From: Microbacterium sp. SORGH_AS_1204
GTDB lineage: Bacteria; Actinomycetota; Actinomycetes; Actinomycetales; Microbacteriaceae
Reading direction: 5' to 3'
Length of the DNA: 64,000 bases
NCBI RefSeq assembly: GCF_030818935.1
Contig: NZ_JAUTBD010000001.1
Coordinates: forward strand, 3,162,001 to 3,226,000
Positions 37,851 to 47,470 of this stretch are shown here, piece after piece (the stretch's first letter is position 1; every line of letters starts with the position of its first letter). The notes below the pieces were generated by a model, which saw nothing but the letters and a program-made list of their open reading frames with translations, was not told the DNA's origin and did not search any database. The position numbers and the translations under genes were made by a program.

Positions 37851-38852
37851 TCAGAAAACTCTCGAGTCGGAGAAACGCTGGGAGGCCCTGTTGGTCACAA
37901 CGACCAGCACGAAGGCGATGACGCCCTGAACGAGTCCCACGGCAGCGGCGTAGCTGTAGTCGGGGAATCCTTCGGATGCGAAGGCGAGGCGGTACACGTA
38001 CGTCTGGATGACATCGGCGGTCTCATAGACGCTCGGGTTGTACATCAGGAGGATCTTGTCGAGATCGACCGTGAGGATCTGCCCGACGTTGAGGATGAGC
38101 AGCACCGAAATCATGGTGGAGATCCCCGGCAGGGTCACGCTGAACATTTTGCGCCAGCGGCCGGCGCCGTCCAGTTCCGCGGCCTCGTAGAGCGCGGGGT
38201 CGATGCTGGCCATGGCGGCGACGTAGATGATCACCGAGTACCCGAAGTTCTGCCACACCTGCATGGTCGTGTAGAGCGGGCGGAACCAGGCGGGTTCGGT
38301 GAAGAACGAGATGGCCGTTCCACCGAGGCTCTCGATGATGCCGTTGACGACTCCTCCGCTGGGCGAGAGGAGCGTGTACATGATGCTCACGAGCACGGCC
38401 GAGGAGACGAAGTAGGGCACGAAGCTGAGGGTCTGCACGCTCTTGCGGAACCAGCGCAGCCGGACCTCGTTGAGAAACAGGGCAAAGATGATGGGGATCG
38501 GGAAGCTCACGAAAAGCACGAGCGCCGCGAGGATGACGGTATTCGCGACGAGGCGACCGATGTTGGGGTCGTTGAAGAAGTTGATGAAGTTCTGGAACCC
38601 GACCCAGGGGCTACCGCTGATTCCCAGGAACGTTGAGAAGTCCTGGAAGGCGATGACGAGAGCGGAGACGGGTGCCAGTTTGAACAGCACGAGGTGGATC
38701 AGCCCGGGGATGAGCATGACGTACAGCCAGCGGGCTGCCACCATTCGCCGCCAGAGCGGTTTGCGGGGTTTGACCGTGGGGGCGCTGCTGCTCTTTTCGA
38801 GCTGCGCCTCGGTGGCGAGCTCCTGCGCGGGATCGGCGGTGATGTGGCTCAT
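37851..38852 (-). CDS. carbohydrate ABC transporter permease, LplB type
   Basis: 333 residues, with a soluble N-terminus of about 40 residues and six membrane segments. The EAA loop is PALYEAAELDGAGRWRKMFSVTLPGI. It belongs to the LplB/YteP subgroup. RBS GAGGAAA lies upstream of the ATG. It pairs with the LplC-type permease. No ATPase gene is in the cluster, so a shared MsmX/UgpC-type ATPase encoded elsewhere must energise it. Confidence 0.92.
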   Translation of the reverse strand: MSHITADPAQELATEAQLEKSSSAPTVKPRKPLWRRMVAARWLYVMLIPGLIHLVLFKLAPVSALVIAFQDFSTFLGISGSPWVGFQNFINFFNDPNIGRLVANTVILAALVLFVSFPIPIIFALFLNEVRLRWFRKSVQTLSFVPYFVSSAVLVSIMYTLLSPSGGVVNGIIESLGGTAISFFTEPAWFRPLYTTMQVWQNFGYSVIIYVAAMASIDPALYEAAELDGAGRWRKMFSVTLPGISTMISVLLILNVGQILTVDLDKILLMYNPSVYETADVIQTYVYRLAFASEGFPDYSYAAAVGLVQGVIAFVLVVVTNRASQRFSDSRVF

Positions 38853-38914
38853 GGGGTTTCCTCACCTGGGGCACGGGGCCCACGGCGTTCGTGCCGCGGG
38901 CCCCGCAGCGCCCG

Positions 38915-40447
38915 TTACTTCATTGCGTCGGCGGCGGCCTGGTCGATTTCGGTGATCTGGGCGTACCCCTGAGCGTCGGCATCGCTGAGGAAGCTGTCCC
39001 ACTCGGAGAGGGGGCGGGCACCGGTGACGAACTTCACGATCTCGGCGTCCACGAAGGGCTGCACCGAGGCGAGCAGCTTGCTGCGTTCCTCCTGCTGCTC
39101 GGCGGTGTACTTCAGAACGGGGCTGGTCTTCAGGTCGTTGGAGAAGTAGTCGGCAGCGAACGACTTGGTGAAATCGCCCTGCCACTTGTAGAAGGCGTCG
39201 TCGTCGACGGGCGCCGGGTACGTGAGGCGGTCCTGGGCGAAGTTCCACACGGGCGTGCCCACCTCCTGGTCGGCGTTCTCGGCGTACGAGACCGTGTACT
39301 CCTTCTCGCCGTTGACGACGTCGTATGACTCGCCTTCGACGCCGTAGTGGTATATGTCCTGTCCCTCGTCGCTGTAGAGGTAGTCGAGGAACTCGATGAT
39401 GGCCTTGGAGTTCTGCGTCTTGGCGTTGACGACGAACACGCGATCGGTGTTGTACTTCTCGTTGGCGGGGACCTTCATCTGCTCGCCGCCGTTGCTCAGC
39501 GCCGGCATGGTGCCGATGCTGTAGTCGGGGTAGGTGGCCTCGTCGGCGTTGGCCAGGAAGTACTGGGGGCGGGTGAAGAAGTCGTTGGAGATCGAGATCT
39601 TCCCGGTGAGCATCTTCGTCTGCCAGTCCTCTTCGGACACAGCGCCCTTGACCCACTCGGGGTCGATCAGGCCCTGGTTGTACAGCGTCGAGTACCACTC
39701 GATCATGTCGCGCGCACCGTCGGAGTGGATGTCCGTTCCGCGACCGGCCTGGTAGATGCCGTGCACGGTGCCGGAATCGTCGATGCCGTCGTTCGCGGCG
39801 AACGCGTACTGGTAGTTGAGGAACGAATCGCGGCCGCCGAGCGGGTAGTAGCTGGAATCGGTGGCGCCGTACTTCGCCTTGAGGGTTTCGAGGGCCGCTG
39901 TGTACTCCTCGACGCTCGCGGGAGGGGTGGTGATGCCGGCCGCGGCGAACATGTCGTCCCGATAGAAGGTGACGGGGCCGATCGTGGGGTACTCGTTGAT
40001 CAGGCCGTAGATACTGCCGTCGTCGTTGGTGATGAGCGACTTGAAGTCGGGGTGCTCGTCGATGTACGCCTTGAGGTTCGGGGCGTCGGATTCGATGAGC
40101 GGTGCGAGGTTGAGGAACGCCCCCTGGGTGCCGTACACCTGTGCTTGGGAGATGGTGGCGACGGTCGCGTCCTCGAGGTCGCCGGATGACAGCAGCAGGT
40201 CCAGTTGCTGGTAGTGCTGCTTCTCGGGGCCGCCGTCGACGACGTTCACCTGCACACCGGCGCCGTCCTGCAGCGGCTGGTTCCACTTGTTGTCCGCGAG
40301 CCAGTTCTTGAATCGGTCGGGGATGCGGTAGCTGAAGGCGGTTCCGTCGCCCGTGGCGGTGGCGCCCCCTCCGGCGGTGCAACCCGCCAAACTCACGGCC
40401 GCAGCCGTGACGCCGATGATGCCCATCAGGGCACGTGATGACCGCAT
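38915..40447 (-). CDS. extracellular oligosaccharide-binding lipoprotein
   Basis: 510 residues. Signal peptide with lipobox SLAGC near residue 23, then a large LipO/LplA-type solute-binding body with Tyr- and Asp-rich surfaces (YFSNDLKTSPVLKYTAEQQEE, FLDYLYSDEGQDIYHYG). It starts at the ATG at 40447 with AAAGGAG five bases upstream. The length (over 500) is typical of binding proteins for large oligosaccharides. The ligand is unknown; the cluster suggests a glycan containing sugar acids. Confidence 0.92.
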   Translation of the reverse strand: MRSSRALMGIIGVTAAAVSLAGCTAGGGATATGDGTAFSYRIPDRFKNWLADNKWNQPLQDGAGVQVNVVDGGPEKQHYQQLDLLLSSGDLEDATVATISQAQVYGTQGAFLNLAPLIESDAPNLKAYIDEHPDFKSLITNDDGSIYGLINEYPTIGPVTFYRDDMFAAAGITTPPASVEEYTAALETLKAKYGATDSSYYPLGGRDSFLNYQYAFAANDGIDDSGTVHGIYQAGRGTDIHSDGARDMIEWYSTLYNQGLIDPEWVKGAVSEEDWQTKMLTGKISISNDFFTRPQYFLANADEATYPDYSIGTMPALSNGGEQMKVPANEKYNTDRVFVVNAKTQNSKAIIEFLDYLYSDEGQDIYHYGVEGESYDVVNGEKEYTVSYAENADQEVGTPVWNFAQDRLTYPAPVDDDAFYKWQGDFTKSFAADYFSNDLKTSPVLKYTAEQQEERSKLLASVQPFVDAEIVKFVTGARPLSEWDSFLSDADAQGYAQITEIDQAAADAMK

Positions 40448-40927
40448 GAATACTCCTTTGTACTTCGGGCGGCGCACTCTGGCGACCCGGCTGTGGTGTG
40501 AGCGAGCATCACTCGCTCCGAGGGGCAAGAACCTCTCGGTTCGCGCACCAGTAGGAGGAAGTATTGCATACTGCGCGCAAATTTAGGGAACTAAGAGGTA
40601 ATGTCAGCGGTTTTTACGCGCGAACCGCGCAGTAACCTGCCGCGGTGGGAGACGAAGGCGCAGCCAGGCGCAGAACCCCCTGTGCGCGACACCGCGCGGT
40701 GAGAAGCGACCATCCCATCCGGTCGGCGCGTGCGTATCTTCCCCATCGGCGGCTACTTCGGCCACGCCAGAACGATCTCTCATGAGGTGGAGCAGGGCAG
40801 AAGCTGTGGCCGGCTGCAGCAGAGCCAGGGCGCGTGTGCGCCTGAAACCCCCACCGCAGACCGTTCACCCGAAACGACACCGCGGCGCCCGAGCCGAAGC
40901 CCGGACGCCGCAGGGATCGAACGGTGA
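40448..40927. promoter_or_regulatory. intergenic region with importer promoter and regulator-like sites
   Basis: No gene is supported. A half-site TGCGCGCAAAT lies at 40572-40582, and TACGCGCGAACCGCGCAG lies at 40615-40632; its last 12 bases equal 32857-32868 in the DeoR divergent region. The sites are 120-190 bp upstream of the binding-protein ATG. The part beyond 40640 shows nothing recognisable. Confidence 0.45.
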
Positions 40928-43900
40928 CTACCGCAGCACGATGAACGCGCTGCTCGCGGTCGACGGCTGCACGGTGGTGCTGCCGCCGTAGGTGACCTTC
41001 ACCACCTTGGCGCCGCGCGTCTGCGGGTCGAGGGTGACCGACGCACTGCCGCCCTGCAGGGTGGCGGGGTAGTCCTTGCCCGCCACCGTGACGACGATGT
41101 CGCCCGTCGCGGCAGGGCCGCCCGCCGGTCGCACCTTGACGGTGACGGTGTAGGTGTCGGTGGTGCGCCCGACCCACGGGCTCACGGTCACCTCGGTGCG
41201 CGAGGTGACGACGGATGCCACACCCTCACTGTCGGCCGTGCCCGACAGGCCCGTGACCGCAGACGTCGCGGTCACCCGCACGCTGATGATGCGACCGAGG
41301 TCGGCACGCTGCACGCGGTAGCTCTGCGAGGTCGCGCCCTGGATGGGTTCGCCGTCGCGCAGCCACTGGTACGTCGTGGTCACGTCGGCGGGGTCCCACG
41401 TGCCGGGGGTGGCACGCAGGGTGCGGTTGATGGCCACGGTGCCCGACACGGTCGGCGCCTCCACGGCCACCGGGGCCGCTTCTCCGGCCTCGACCGTGAG
41501 CACGGTCTGCACCTCGGAGTCGCCGTACTGCACCACGCCGAGGTAGCGGGTGTCGGGCGTGAGGCCCTGCCACGACAGCTCGTACGACACCGGCGTGCCC
41601 TGCTCCGCCGTCAGCGGGTTGGGCGAGGCCGTGAGCTGGCCCTCCCCCTCGGGTGCGACGTTGGCGTAGGTCATGTCCCACGTGAACGGCGCGGTGAACG
41701 AGTACACGTTCGCCTCGACGAGGTAGGTACCCGGGGTGGGGTTCGGCAGCGACACCCGCTCGTCGGCCGAGGCCGTCGCCGAGGTGAACCGCTCGTAGTA
41801 CCGCAGGTCGTCGGGGCTCACGACGCGCGAGACGAACAGGTCGAGGTCGCTGCCGTCGTCGTCGGAGGAGTCGAGGTCGAAGCGCGAGAGCGTGGTGCCC
41901 TCGGGCACGTCGACGACCCATCGGACGTAACCGTCTTCGTCACCGGAGGCCTGATTTCCGCTGTGCCCCTCGACGGGGTTGTCGGGGTCGGTCAGCAGGG
42001 TCTCGGCGGTCAGGCCCGACAGGTTCAGCGGCAGCTCGCCGGTGATCCCGGGGAGGATCTCCACGCTCGTCGCGCCCGACAGACCGGTTCCCGAGACCTC
42101 GGCCGGCGCCTCGGCCGTCGCGGGACGGATGGCGATCGGCGAACGCACCTGGGTGTCACCGCTCGTCCACGTGAGGAAGCCGGTCGACCACTGCTCGGCG
42201 GCGGCCGTCGTGCGGGTGAAGGTGACCGTGAAGGTCTTCTTCTGGTCGGCGTCGGTGAACTCCAGCGTCGACGGCTCCACCACGGCATCCACTCCGGGAA
42301 CGTCGATGGATGCCGAGAACGTGCCGGCCTGCGTCGAGGTCACCGTGCGGGTGATCGTCTGGGGCTTGGCCAGCGAACCGATCGAGATCGACGCGAGGTT
42401 GAGGTCGCTGCCGTCGATCGGCTCGACACCGAAGTCGTAGAGGCCCTTGCCCTGCAGGAACGCCGCCCAGTCGGCGGAGCCGTTCAGGTACAGCAGACCC
42501 GGGTCGAAGTACTTCGTGGGGTCGACGTGACCGGCGCCCTGCGCGAACGGGTCCTGGGCGGGCGCGTTCTCGGCGTCGACGGTGTCGTACGCGGTGGTCA
42601 TCATCGCCGACTTCACCTCGGCGGGCGTGGCTTGCGGCCGCTCCCCGAGGTACAGCGCGGCCAGGCCGGCGACGTGCGGCGACGACATCGACGTGCCCGA
42701 GAGGAACTCGAACGCCGGGTCGGCACCGGGCGCGTTGGCAGCCGCGGCGAGGATCGCGACACCGGGCGCCGAGACGTCGGGCTTGAGGATGTCGCTGCCG
42801 TCGGCCAGCATCGGTCCGCGGCTCGAGAAGCCCGCGACCTGCGGCGTCGGAGTCACGTCGTCGGTGATGTTCTCGCCGATGAGGGTGGCCGTGGCATCCG
42901 GGGTCTCGCGCACGTACGACAGCAGCGCCTCGCGGTACTGCGCGTCGAGGTGCACGGTCGGCACGGAGTGGAAGTCGTTGTCGACCGAGGCGGGGGTGAC
43001 GTTGACGAGGATCATGCCCACGCCACCGGCCTCCTTCACGGCCTGCGACTTCTCGACACGGGCGTTCTGCCCGCGGTCGCACACGACGATCTTGCCCGCG
43101 GCCTGTGCGGGGTCGAGCGAGCCCAACAGGCAGAGGGCCGCGTTCGCGGCGTCGGTTCCGGATGCCGCGATGTCACCGGCGTAGACCACGGGAGCCGTGA
43201 CGTTCTGGTCGGCGGGCACCGAGATGGACGCGCCGGCGGCTTCGAAGCCGTTCGGCAGCGTCACCGTGCCCTCGTACGTCGGGATCGTGGATGCCGCGAC
43301 CGTGGTGTACCAGGGCGAGGCGTGGTCGGCCGTCGACGCGTCGGGACCGGAGTTGCCGGCCGAGACCGCGACGAAGACGCCGGCCGCCGCGGCGTTGAAG
43401 AACGCCTGGTCCTCGAGGGCGAAGGTGGAGCTGGCCGCCCCGCCGCCGATGGAGTAGTTGATGACGTCGACGTTGTCTTGGACCGCCGCGTTGATCGCGC
43501 CGAGCAGGTCGCTCAGGGCGCAGACGTCGTCGGTCGTCACGAGCGGATCGGGGCCCGCCCAGCACGCCTTGTACGCGGCCACCTTGGCGGCCGGGGCGAC
43601 GCCCGAGATCGCGCCGAAGTCGAGGCCTTCGACATCGGCCTCGACGCCGAGGTTGCCGGCGGCGGTGCTCGCCGTGTGCGACCCGTGCGTGTCGCCGTCG
43701 CGGGGCGAGACGTAGTCGGCTTCGAAGGTGAAGCCGGACGCTGCGGCGCCGGTGTCGAAGTAGCGGGCGCCGACGAGCTTGGTGGAGTAGTCCGACAGCG
43801 ACCAGCCGTTGCCCTCGGCCACGCGGGGCGAGCGGAAGTCGGATCCGTCGCCCTTGCGGAACACGACGTCGTTGCCGTCGAGGTACGGCTCGTCACCGGC

Positions 43901-44500
43901 GGTGGTGCCCAGCGGCTCGCCCGCGAAGGCCGGGTTCTCGGGCGCGATCCCGGTGTCGATCACACCGACGACGACGCCCTCGCCCGCGGCATCCGTGCCG
44001 CCGACCCGCTGCCAGACGCCGTCGTCGCCCTCGAGGCCGAGGAACTCGGTCGAGGGGACCGCGTGCGGGTGCCGGATCTCGTCGGGGACGACCTTCTGCA
44101 CGCCCTCGGTCGCGGCGAGCTTGGCCGCCTGGTTCGGGTCCATCGAGGCGCTGAAGCCGTTGACCGCGACGGTGTAGGTCGTCTCGGGGCGCACGCCCGC
44201 CCCGTCGGCGACGTCCTGCTGGCGCTGCTCGAGGAACGCCGAGTACTCGCGCGCGGCGGGCGAGTCGGGATCGAGCTTCGCGTCGTCGGACTTCGTGGCA
44301 TCCAGGCCCGGCTCTCCGCCGCCGTAGGTGGCGACGGGAGCCTCGTCGAGCACGACGATGTAGCGGCCCGTGGCGGATTCGATGGGTGTGGGGGGCGTCA
44401 CCGCCTCGCCCACGTCGGCGGCCTGGACGGCCGTTGCTCCGGTGGCGGTGAGCAGTCCGGCCAGGGAAATGGCCGCGACTGAACGCAGGGTTCGACCCAT
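40928..44500 (-). CDS. secreted S8 subtilisin-like serine protease with PA and C-terminal domains
   Basis: 1190 residues. Signal peptide (1-28), inhibitor I9-like propeptide (about 45-145), then a cucumisin/lactocepin-type catalytic domain with Asp182 (VIDTGI), His272 (THGSHT) and Ser604 (GTSMSSPHVAG). A PA domain is inserted at about 425-545. The rest contains a fibronectin-type domain, a pre-peptidase-like beta domain with DDDGSDLDLF (about 920-1000) and Ig-like repeats. There is no LPXTG, so it is released or loosely held. The ATG at 44500 has GGAG upstream; an in-frame start at 44617 lacks a signal peptide. It is divergent from the LCP gene. Confidence 0.93.
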   Translation of the reverse strand: MGRTLRSVAAISLAGLLTATGATAVQAADVGEAVTPPTPIESATGRYIVVLDEAPVATYGGGEPGLDATKSDDAKLDPDSPAAREYSAFLEQRQQDVADGAGVRPETTYTVAVNGFSASMDPNQAAKLAATEGVQKVVPDEIRHPHAVPSTEFLGLEGDDGVWQRVGGTDAAGEGVVVGVIDTGIAPENPAFAGEPLGTTAGDEPYLDGNDVVFRKGDGSDFRSPRVAEGNGWSLSDYSTKLVGARYFDTGAAASGFTFEADYVSPRDGDTHGSHTASTAAGNLGVEADVEGLDFGAISGVAPAAKVAAYKACWAGPDPLVTTDDVCALSDLLGAINAAVQDNVDVINYSIGGGAASSTFALEDQAFFNAAAAGVFVAVSAGNSGPDASTADHASPWYTTVAASTIPTYEGTVTLPNGFEAAGASISVPADQNVTAPVVYAGDIAASGTDAANAALCLLGSLDPAQAAGKIVVCDRGQNARVEKSQAVKEAGGVGMILVNVTPASVDNDFHSVPTVHLDAQYREALLSYVRETPDATATLIGENITDDVTPTPQVAGFSSRGPMLADGSDILKPDVSAPGVAILAAAANAPGADPAFEFLSGTSMSSPHVAGLAALYLGERPQATPAEVKSAMMTTAYDTVDAENAPAQDPFAQGAGHVDPTKYFDPGLLYLNGSADWAAFLQGKGLYDFGVEPIDGSDLNLASISIGSLAKPQTITRTVTSTQAGTFSASIDVPGVDAVVEPSTLEFTDADQKKTFTVTFTRTTAAAEQWSTGFLTWTSGDTQVRSPIAIRPATAEAPAEVSGTGLSGATSVEILPGITGELPLNLSGLTAETLLTDPDNPVEGHSGNQASGDEDGYVRWVVDVPEGTTLSRFDLDSSDDDGSDLDLFVSRVVSPDDLRYYERFTSATASADERVSLPNPTPGTYLVEANVYSFTAPFTWDMTYANVAPEGEGQLTASPNPLTAEQGTPVSYELSWQGLTPDTRYLGVVQYGDSEVQTVLTVEAGEAAPVAVEAPTVSGTVAINRTLRATPGTWDPADVTTTYQWLRDGEPIQGATSQSYRVQRADLGRIISVRVTATSAVTGLSGTADSEGVASVVTSRTEVTVSPWVGRTTDTYTVTVKVRPAGGPAATGDIVVTVAGKDYPATLQGGSASVTLDPQTRGAKVVKVTYGGSTTVQPSTASSAFIVLR

Positions 44501-44771
44501 AGTGCGCTCCAAACGGGGGGATGAATGAGCGATTTGCGCGTCAACAGCGACACGCGTTGCACAAACATAACTCAGGGTGGATTCATCACCTACGGGAAAT
44601 GTCGCGCACATAGGCAAACGTCACAGCCCCGAAACGAACCACGAGTCCATTCGCTCGCGCTTTCGTCGCGCTTTCCGACCGGGGCGGGGCGCGCGGCGCG
44701 TCTTCCGACCGCACGGCGGGGCGCAGGTCACCAGACCCCTAGACTGCGACGAAACACGAGGAGGAGCTGCC

Positions 44772-46025
44772 ATGCCCCGGCGCCGTCGTACCGTCGCGCA
44801 GCACGCGCACCTGCGTTCGCCGCATCCCCTCGGCCAGCTGGCCACCCTCATCGCCGTTGCGGCAGTCGTCGCCCTGGTGTCGGTGTTCGGGGTCGTGTCG
44901 TACACCGCCTACGACCTCACGGCGGAGTTCGTGGCAGAAGCCGTCGAAGTGCAGAACCAACCGCCCGTGCCACCCGACCTCGGCCAGCTCGAGGGCGGCG
45001 TCAACATGATGGTGGTCGGTATCGACGCGTGCGAAGAAAACCTCATCGCCCTCTTCGGCGAGCGCTGCGAGGGTCCGGACTCCGAGGGGCGGCTCAACGA
45101 CGTCAACATCCTCGTGCACATCTCGGACGCGCCTCGCAAGGTCACCGTGGTGTCGTTCCCCCGCGACCTCGTGTTCGACGCCCCGGCGTGCGACACCTCC
45201 GAGGGCGGCCGCTTCGACGGCGGGTACCTGCAGATCAACGAGCTGTACACGTACGGCGGGCTGTCGTGCGTGATCACGGCGATCTCCGACATGAGCGGAC
45301 AGCAGATCCAGTTCGGGGCGATGGTGACCTTCGGCGGGGTGATCGAGATCACCAACGCGATCGGCGGCGTCGAGATCTGCCTCGCCAGCGACATGCGCGA
45401 CGACAACACCGGGATCGACTGGGAGGCGGGTCCGCGCACCATCCAGGGCATCGAGGCCCTGCAGTTCCTGCGCACGCGATACGGCGTAGGCGGCAGCGAC
45501 CTGGCCCGCGTGAGTAACCAGCAGCAGTACATGTCGCGCCTGGCCCGCAAACTCGTCAGCGAGGAGGTGCTGTCGAACCCCGCGACCGTGCTCCGCCTGG
45601 CATCCACGGGACTGCGCAACGTCACGCCCACCCAGAGTCTGACGAACCCCCTGACGCTCGTTCAGGTGGCGCAAGCCGTCAAGGACGTGCCGTTCGAAGA
45701 CATCGTGTTCGTGCAGTACCCGACGGTGGAGGCACCGTCGGACCGCAACCGCGTGGCTCCGAACTATTCGGCCGCGGAGGTGCTCTGGGATGCCCTCGCC
45801 GCGAACCAGGCCATCGAGGTCACCGGCGACGTCGCCGTCAACGGCGGCACGGTCGTCGCGGACCCGACACCCGCACCCGACGCGTCGCCGACGGAAGAGG
45901 CCCCACCCGCCGACGAGGTCGAGCCGGGCGAGGTCGACCCCTCCACGGGAGCCGTCGCGCTTCCGCCCTCGATCAGCGGTTCGAGCGCGGCGCAGCAGAC
46001 CTGCAGCGCCGGCGTCGTGAACTGA
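44772..46025 (+). CDS. LytR-CpsA-Psr (LCP) family protein
   Basis: 417 residues. One N-terminal membrane segment (about 25-50) puts the LCP domain outside the cell. Conserved pieces are NMMVVGIDA, SEGRLNDVNILVHI, KVTVVSFPRDL, GGYLQINELYTYGG, GVEICL and ALQFLRTRYGVGGSDLARVSNQQQYM, including the Arg and Asp residues that bind polyprenyl diphosphate. The reaction is the transfer of wall glycopolymers to peptidoglycan. A Pro/Glu-rich linker precedes the end. RBS GAGGAG lies five bases before the ATG. Confidence 0.93.
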   Translation: MPRRRRTVAQHAHLRSPHPLGQLATLIAVAAVVALVSVFGVVSYTAYDLTAEFVAEAVEVQNQPPVPPDLGQLEGGVNMMVVGIDACEENLIALFGERCEGPDSEGRLNDVNILVHISDAPRKVTVVSFPRDLVFDAPACDTSEGGRFDGGYLQINELYTYGGLSCVITAISDMSGQQIQFGAMVTFGGVIEITNAIGGVEICLASDMRDDNTGIDWEAGPRTIQGIEALQFLRTRYGVGGSDLARVSNQQQYMSRLARKLVSEEVLSNPATVLRLASTGLRNVTPTQSLTNPLTLVQVAQAVKDVPFEDIVFVQYPTVEAPSDRNRVAPNYSAAEVLWDALAANQAIEVTGDVAVNGGTVVADPTPAPDASPTEEAPPADEVEPGEVDPSTGAVALPPSISGSSAAQQTCSAGVVN

Positions 46026-46026
46026 G

Positions 46027-46057
46027 ACCGCGGCCACGCCGCGTTCGACGCCGCGGT
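46027..46057 (+). terminator. hairpin after the LCP gene
   Basis: Arms ACCGCGGC and GCCGCGGT (8 bp, perfect), 15-nt loop, starting 2 bp after the LCP stop. There is no T tract, as is common in actinobacteria. Confidence 0.55.
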
Positions 46058-46197
46058 GAGGTGCGGCTCGTGCCCGCTTCTCGGGGCTCTGCACGTGCAG
46101 ACGGCGCGAGTCAGCAGGTTCGAGACGGGTCGACGACTCGGCGAGAGCGTGCAGAGCGCGGGTCGAAACGGATGCCGAAGACCCCGGCATCCATCGC

Positions 46198-47355
46198 TCA
46201 GTACGTCGGCGCCGCCGGGAGCCCGAAGAACTCCTCGAGCGTCGTGTACCCGCCCTCGTGGTACGCGCGGGCGAGCTCGGGCCCGATGTAGCGCAGGTGC
46301 CAGGCCTCGGGCTCGTAGCCGCTGACGCTCTCGCGCCCCTCGGCGTAACGCGTGATGAAGCCGAACTCCCAGGCGTGGTCGCGCACCCACGCCCCCTGAG
46401 GCGAACCGGCGACGTCGTCGAGGGTGGCGCATGAGCCGCGGCACGGCACGATGTCGACGGCCAGCCCCGTCTGGTGTTCGCTGTAGCCGGCACGCGCGCT
46501 CTCACGGTCCGCTTCTTCGACCCCACCCACCGAGACACGGCCGGCGTACGTCGACTGCTGCGTCGAGTAGGAGCGGAAGGCGCTGAGGTATGCGATCTCG
46601 CCCGCACCGGCGTCGGAGGCGGCACGCACCATCTCGGTCAACGCACCCGCCGCCCGTGCCCGCAGCGCCGACTGCTCGAGGGCGCGCACGTTCTCGGGCA
46701 TGACGAGGTCGCCGGCGCGGTAGTCGACCGGGTCGAGGGGGCGTTGCTTGTTGACGACGACCCACTCACGGTTCGGGTCCGACAATGACACGCACGGCGC
46801 GATCCCGGATGCCACCGCTGCGCGGAAGGCGCTTCCGCCACCGGCGGCCGCGATGACGGCCGCGTCGTCGCCCGACGCCAGAGCCGCGGTGAACGCCGGG
46901 TCGTCGCACGGAGTGGCGGTCGCGGCGATGGCCGCGAGCTGCGGAACGGGAAGACCTTCGGCGGGGACGGCGGGTGGGCCCTGGACAACGGTCGTCGTCG
47001 CCTCCCCTGGCGCAGCCTCGCCGTCGTCGCGCCCGCCCGCGGTCGCGGCGGCGCCGATGGCGACGGCCCCCGCCACCGCGACCACGACGGCGGCCGCCAG
47101 CACGCTCGCGCGGCGACGTCGGGCGGCGAGGGGCAGCCCGCGCGTGGCGACGAGCGACCGGATGCCGCTGGGTGCCGACGCGCCCGCCCTCCGCTCGCGA
47201 CGGGTCGGGCCGCCGGCCGCGGCGACCTCGGCGGGTGAGACCTCGGCGGGTGAGGCGGACTGCACCGGCAACGCCGCCGTCGCGAGTCGCTCTGCCTCCG
47301 CGCGCGCGGCGCGGCGGGGCGAGAGCTCGGGATCGGGGGGTATCACTCGACCCAT
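46198..47355 (-). CDS. membrane-anchored D-alanyl-D-alanine carboxypeptidase (VanY/M15B type)
   Basis: 385 residues. The cytosolic N-terminus (1-80) is followed by one membrane segment (about 85-107), an external linker and an M15 peptidase domain. Zinc and catalytic motifs: SEHQTGLAVDI (SxHxxGxAxD) and EAWHLRYIG (ExWHxRY), both complete. YLSAFRSYSTQQ is also conserved. It trims terminal D-Ala from peptidoglycan stems. The ATG at 47355 is preferred over an upstream in-frame start at 47628, which would overlap the divergent ATPase gene. Confidence 0.92.
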   Translation of the reverse strand: MGRVIPPDPELSPRRAARAEAERLATAALPVQSASPAEVSPAEVAAAGGPTRRERRAGASAPSGIRSLVATRGLPLAARRRRASVLAAAVVVAVAGAVAIGAAATAGGRDDGEAAPGEATTTVVQGPPAVPAEGLPVPQLAAIAATATPCDDPAFTAALASGDDAAVIAAAGGGSAFRAAVASGIAPCVSLSDPNREWVVVNKQRPLDPVDYRAGDLVMPENVRALEQSALRARAAGALTEMVRAASDAGAGEIAYLSAFRSYSTQQSTYAGRVSVGGVEEADRESARAGYSEHQTGLAVDIVPCRGSCATLDDVAGSPQGAWVRDHAWEFGFITRYAEGRESVSGYEPEAWHLRYIGPELARAYHEGGYTTLEEFFGLPAAPTY

Positions 47356-47470
47356 TCTCCCGTGGTGGGCCCGGCGGGTCGAGCCCACCACTGCGACGCG
47401 GTCGCACGGCGCTTGCTCGAGGGCCCGGTTGTCGGCAGTCTGAGAACGCCGAGACCGAACCGGGGGGACC

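Noticed and set aside
40614..41177. 187-codon minus-strand frame at the end of the protease gene
   Set aside because: Mostly overlaps the protease in another frame; the remainder lies in the importer's promoter region.
41963..44482. 839-codon plus-strand frame opposite the S8 protease
   Set aside because: Antisense reading of a well-defined protease with complete catalytic triad and signal peptide.
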